Origin: Pseudomonadota bacterium
Lineage (GTDB): Bacteria > Pseudomonadota > Alphaproteobacteria > Rhizobiales > Xanthobacteraceae
Direction: 5' to 3'
DNA: 9,008 nt
Assembly (NCBI GenBank): GCA_023433965.1
Contig: JAEYTQ010000233.1
Span: 1-9,008 of the forward strand
Both the position numbers and the translations under genes were made by a program. The notes beneath the pieces are model-generated. The model did no database searches, was not told the DNA's origin, and saw nothing but the letters and a program-made list of their open reading frames with translations. Below, one piece after another: positions 7,190-9,008 of the stretch (within the stretch, counting starts at the first letter, position 1; every line of letters begins with the position of its first letter).

Positions 7190-7687
7190 CTAATTGGGCT
7201 TGGCGGCCGCGCCGGCACCGCCGCTGGCACTGGTGCTCAGCGAGCCGGCCTGGCTCATCGCGTTGTTGAAGTAGGCGTCGCTGTCGCCGAGCGTCACGCG
7301 GCGCTGGCAAGTCGGTGCGCAGCTGTAGGACTCGCGCTCGATCCCCCGATAGACGGTGACGAGCCGATCGCTCGGTCCTTCAACCTGGATCTGGCGGTCC
7401 ACCAGAATCTCGCCACCGCGGTCGAGCGCGATGAAGTTGGTGGCACCATAGCCTTTTCCGGTCACGACGATCATGCCGCCCGGCTGCAGCGTGACGTCTG
7501 CGATCAGGGGATTGCCGACCACGATGGTCGCCACCTTGCCTGGCAGCCGTACCAGCTTGGCTTGGTCGACATTGACGGCGATGGTGTCGGCGGTGGCCTC
7601 GGCAAGGCCGGCGGCCGGCCAGGTCAGTGCCGCAGCGGCGACCAGAAGACAGGCGCGCGCATGTCGGCGCAGCATTTCTTTACGCAT
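7190..7687 (-). CDS. Secreted stand-alone CpaC/RcpA N-terminal (pilus assembly) domain protein
   Basis: The 165-residue product has a signal peptide (1-29, ending AAGLA) and then one compact domain (about 36-105). That domain has the wording of the N-terminal domain of Tad secretins (CpaC/RcpA, Pfam 'pilus formation protein N terminal region'): VDQAKLVRLPGKVATIVVGN, DVTL and VTGKGYGATNFIALD. The secretin channel domain is absent, so it is not CpaC itself. After the domain come a cysteine pair (SCAPTC, 123 and 127) and a flexible Ser/Gly/Ala tail. It probably acts in the periplasm with the Tad secretin. The ATG at 7687 follows GGGGGTAAG; an ATG at 7675 is a less likely start. It lies 222 bases upstream of tadE on the same strand. 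Role inferred from the domain and neighbours. Confidence 0.87.
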   Translation of the reverse strand: MRKEMLRRHARACLLVAAAALTWPAAGLAEATADTIAVNVDQAKLVRLPGKVATIVVGNPLIADVTLQPGGMIVVTGKGYGATNFIALDRGGEILVDRQIQVEGPSDRLVTVYRGIERESYSCAPTCQRRVTLGDSDAYFNNAMSQAGSLSTSASGGAGAAAKPN

Positions 7688-7732
7688 ACTCTTACCCCCG
7701 GGACGTCACAAACCGGCAGAAGCACACAGCGG

Positions 7733-7752
7733 AGCCGGCGCCCGACCCGGCT
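7733..7752 (-). other. Short hairpin ahead of the secretin-domain gene
   Basis: AGCCGG (7733-7738) and CCGGCT (7747-7752) form a 6-base-pair stem with an 8-base loop, about 45 bases before the start codon at 7687. No T-run follows. It could be a leader element. Confidence 0.35.
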
Positions 7753-7777
7753 AACCTGCCTTCAATTCGTGAACGTT

Positions 7778-7821
7778 CCGCAAACTCGCCGACGATTGTT
7801 TGAACGGACCGGCGTTTGCGG
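7778..7821 (-). other. Large inverted repeat after the desaturase gene
   Basis: CCGCAAAC (7778-7785) and GTTTGCGG (7814-7821) are exact inverted copies. The stem continues inward with GCCG (7788-7791) and CGGC (7810-7813) across a 2-base bulge, giving about 12 pairs and an 18-base loop. It lies 16 bases beyond the desaturase stop and has no T-run. It may be a Rho-independent-like end without a U-tract, an mRNA stabiliser, or a protein-binding site in front of the next gene. The 8-base palindrome GAACGTTC (7771-7778) abuts it. Confidence 0.5.
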
Positions 7822-7837
7822 GTCGTGCCGTCTTCCC

Positions 7838-8665
7838 CTAATTGCGGAACGGATAGGCGAGCTGGCCCCCGAACTCCTTCGGCATGGTCGCTTCGTCCTT
7901 GCCGTAGTCCTGCGGCAGCCTGCCCTCCGGCATGCGGAAGGTGCCGAACAACACATCCCAGACCGGGAATGTCCCGGCAAAATTGGTGTCCCCGCCCTCT
8001 TCGAGCGAGGTGTGGTGCCAACGGTGGAATACCGGCGTCGCCAGCACGTATTTGAAGGGTCCGAAGGTCCAATTCAGATTGGCGTGCACGAAGGCCGAAT
8101 GGAAGGTGGTGAACGGGCCGACCCAGATCATGATGTTCGGGGAGATACCGGCCATCAGCAGCACGACGTCGACGCTGATGGTCCCGAGCAGGAGATTGAC
8201 GGGATGGAAGCGGGCTGCGGAAATCCAGCCGATCTCCTCCGACGAATGATGAATGGCGTGGTACTTCCAGAAGCCGCCGTCATGGAATAGCCGGTGCAGC
8301 CAGTACAGCATGAAATCGGACAGGACCAGGAACAGCACGGCCTGCACCCACAGGGGCAGCTGCGCCAGCGGACCATGGCCATTGTCGTAGAAGGCGATGA
8401 GATCGTCGGCGTCGCTGATGCCGAAGATGACGCTCGCGCCGACGATCAGGAGTCCGATCCGCATGGTACGGGCGAACACCGGAACGAAGAACCAGTAACA
8501 AATGTCGGTGACGATCTCCCGCTTGCGCCACCACGGCGCACCGGGATTGCAGGCCCAGAAGCGCTCCAGCACGGTGAAGACCGCCGCGAGCGCGAAGGTG
8601 ACGGGAATCACTTTCACGATGGTTTCGCCGAGCATCAGGGCGACTTGCATGGGCAGGCTCGACAT
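7838..8665 (-). CDS. Sterol desaturase / fatty acid hydroxylase family membrane protein
   Basis: Integral membrane di-iron oxygenase of the fatty acid hydroxylase superfamily. These enzymes hydroxylate or desaturate lipids; the substrate cannot be told from sequence. The 275-residue product has the complete set of histidine clusters that hold the two irons: HRLFH (124-128), HAIHH (136-140), H188 and H193, and HRWHH (213-217). Hydrophobic helices occur at about 15-33, 55-81, 105-122 and 158-185. The length is normal and nothing is truncated. The start at 8665 has AGAGAGG about 6 bases upstream. It is transcribed away from the Flp pilin gene and toward the secretin-domain gene, 150 bases further on. 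A perfect palindrome lies in its leader. It is not a known part of the Tad machinery and may be an unrelated neighbour or modify membrane lipids such as hopanoids (speculative). Confidence 0.92.
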   Translation of the reverse strand: MSSLPMQVALMLGETIVKVIPVTFALAAVFTVLERFWACNPGAPWWRKREIVTDICYWFFVPVFARTMRIGLLIVGASVIFGISDADDLIAFYDNGHGPLAQLPLWVQAVLFLVLSDFMLYWLHRLFHDGGFWKYHAIHHSSEEIGWISAARFHPVNLLLGTISVDVVLLMAGISPNIMIWVGPFTTFHSAFVHANLNWTFGPFKYVLATPVFHRWHHTSLEEGGDTNFAGTFPVWDVLFGTFRMPEGRLPQDYGKDEATMPKEFGGQLAYPFRN

Positions 8666-8677
8666 CGTCGCCTCTCT

Positions 8678-8691
8678 TACCGATTTCGGTA
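8678..8691. promoter_or_regulatory. Perfect palindrome in the desaturase leader
   Basis: TACCGA and TCGGTA flank a 2-base centre, a perfect 14-base palindrome 12 bases upstream of the desaturase start codon and beside its ribosome site. Palindromes of this size next to a start are typical operators for dimeric repressors such as TetR or MarR types; as RNA it would have only a 2-base loop. No regulator gene is in the window. Confidence 0.45.
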
Positions 8692-8931
8692 TGCTTAGGC
8701 CTACTCCGCGAAATTTAAGGGAGGGTGAAGCAGACGCCGCGCAGGCGATGCATCCGGAACCCGGATCGAATCTGCGGTTGCCCTTAAGGCGAAATTCACC
8801 CTGGGCAGAAGCAACGCGCCGGACGTGGGTTTGCCAGATCGAATTAACTTCGCCGAAAGAGCTCGGCTTTCATGGTCATTGCGTCAACGACAGCGCCGAA
8901 CGAGGCGATCCCACCAGACGGAGTTTTGTTC
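8692..8931. other. Divergent intergenic region, desaturase / flp
   Basis: Spacer of about 240 bases (266 between the two start codons) that must hold promoters for both divergent genes. Visible: an inverted pair TTAAGGG (8714-8720) and CCCTTAA (8781-8787), and a lone TTAAC (8844-8848) that could be half of a CtrA site but lacks the second half. No convincing -35/-10 or sigma-54 element was found in either direction. Confidence 0.4.
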
Positions 8932-9008
8932 ATGAAGAACTTGATTGCGCGTTTCGCGAAGGATGAATCCGGCGCCACCGCCATCGAATATGGTCTGATT
9001 GCCGCCGG
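8932..9008 (+). CDS. flp: Flp/Fap-type major pilin (5' part only)
   Basis: Start of a gene for the major subunit of the Tad (Flp, type IVc) pilus, used in surface attachment. Twenty-five complete codons are visible before the window ends; the family is usually about 55-65 residues. The short leader MKNLIARFAKDESG is followed by ATAIEYGLIAA, the conserved Flp processing site: cleavage by the TadV/CpaA peptidase after glycine 14, with glutamate at +5 and tyrosine at +6. ACGGAG lies about 9 bases before the ATG. Divergent from the desaturase gene; further Tad genes (cpaA, cpaB, cpaC and so on) would be expected to the right of the window. Confidence 0.93.
   Translation, partial: MKNLIARFAKDESGATAIEYGLIAA

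Noticed and set aside
7562..8290. Plus-strand open frame of 242 codons
   Set aside because: Antisense shadow across two well-supported minus-strand genes.
8844..8858. Possible CtrA site before flp (TTAAC...)
   Set aside because: Only one half-site is present; the second half reads GAAA rather than TTAA.
8502..8966. Plus-strand open frame overlapping the flp start
   Set aside because: It is antisense to the desaturase and out of frame with the Flp pilin; no family resemblance.

Overview
The window looks like ordinary chromosome from a GC-rich alphaproteobacterium, most likely Bradyrhizobium or a close relative in the Nitrobacteraceae. This rests on remembered protein similarity (UrtA/UrtB, the RhlE-like helicase, the 70-residue CspA, the Tad pilus proteins), GC-rich codon use and non-ATG starts. 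I see no insertion sequence, phage gene, tRNA, rRNA or CRISPR array, and I did not find an entirely new system. The most interesting material is in the regulatory DNA and the gene arrangement.

Left part (1-2930, minus strand): the start of a urea ABC-transporter operon. urtA (periplasmic urea-binding protein, twin-arginine signal) is followed after 84 bases by urtB (permease, cut by the left window edge). A very good sigma-54 -24/-12 element lies about 75 bases upstream of urtA, which fits nitrogen control. A strong hairpin separates urtA from urtB and may set their relative expression.

Middle part (2933-5724, plus strand): a set of RNA-handling genes. After a gene-free leader of about 500 bases comes an RhlE-type DEAD-box RNA helicase with a long basic tail. 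Twenty-three bases later comes an IF-1 (infA) copy with an unusual Gly/Pro/Arg-rich tail, and about 260 bases further on a cold-shock protein (cspA) with its own likely promoter and a roughly 140-base leader. Helicase, IF-1 and CspA all act on mRNA structure and translation initiation, so this reads as a cold or stress translation-remodelling group. Its leaders contain several competing hairpins. A strong bidirectional terminator closes the group.

Right part (5748-9008): part of a Tad/Flp type IVc pilus locus. On the minus strand are two TadE-family minor pilins (5 bases apart) and a secreted stand-alone N-terminal domain of the CpaC/RcpA secretin family. Upstream of these, also on the minus strand, is a membrane sterol-desaturase/fatty-acid-hydroxylase family enzyme. 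Divergent from it, at the right edge, is the beginning of a Flp major pilin gene on the plus strand. A CtrA-like box lies upstream of the TadE pair, and a perfect palindrome lies in the leader of the desaturase gene.
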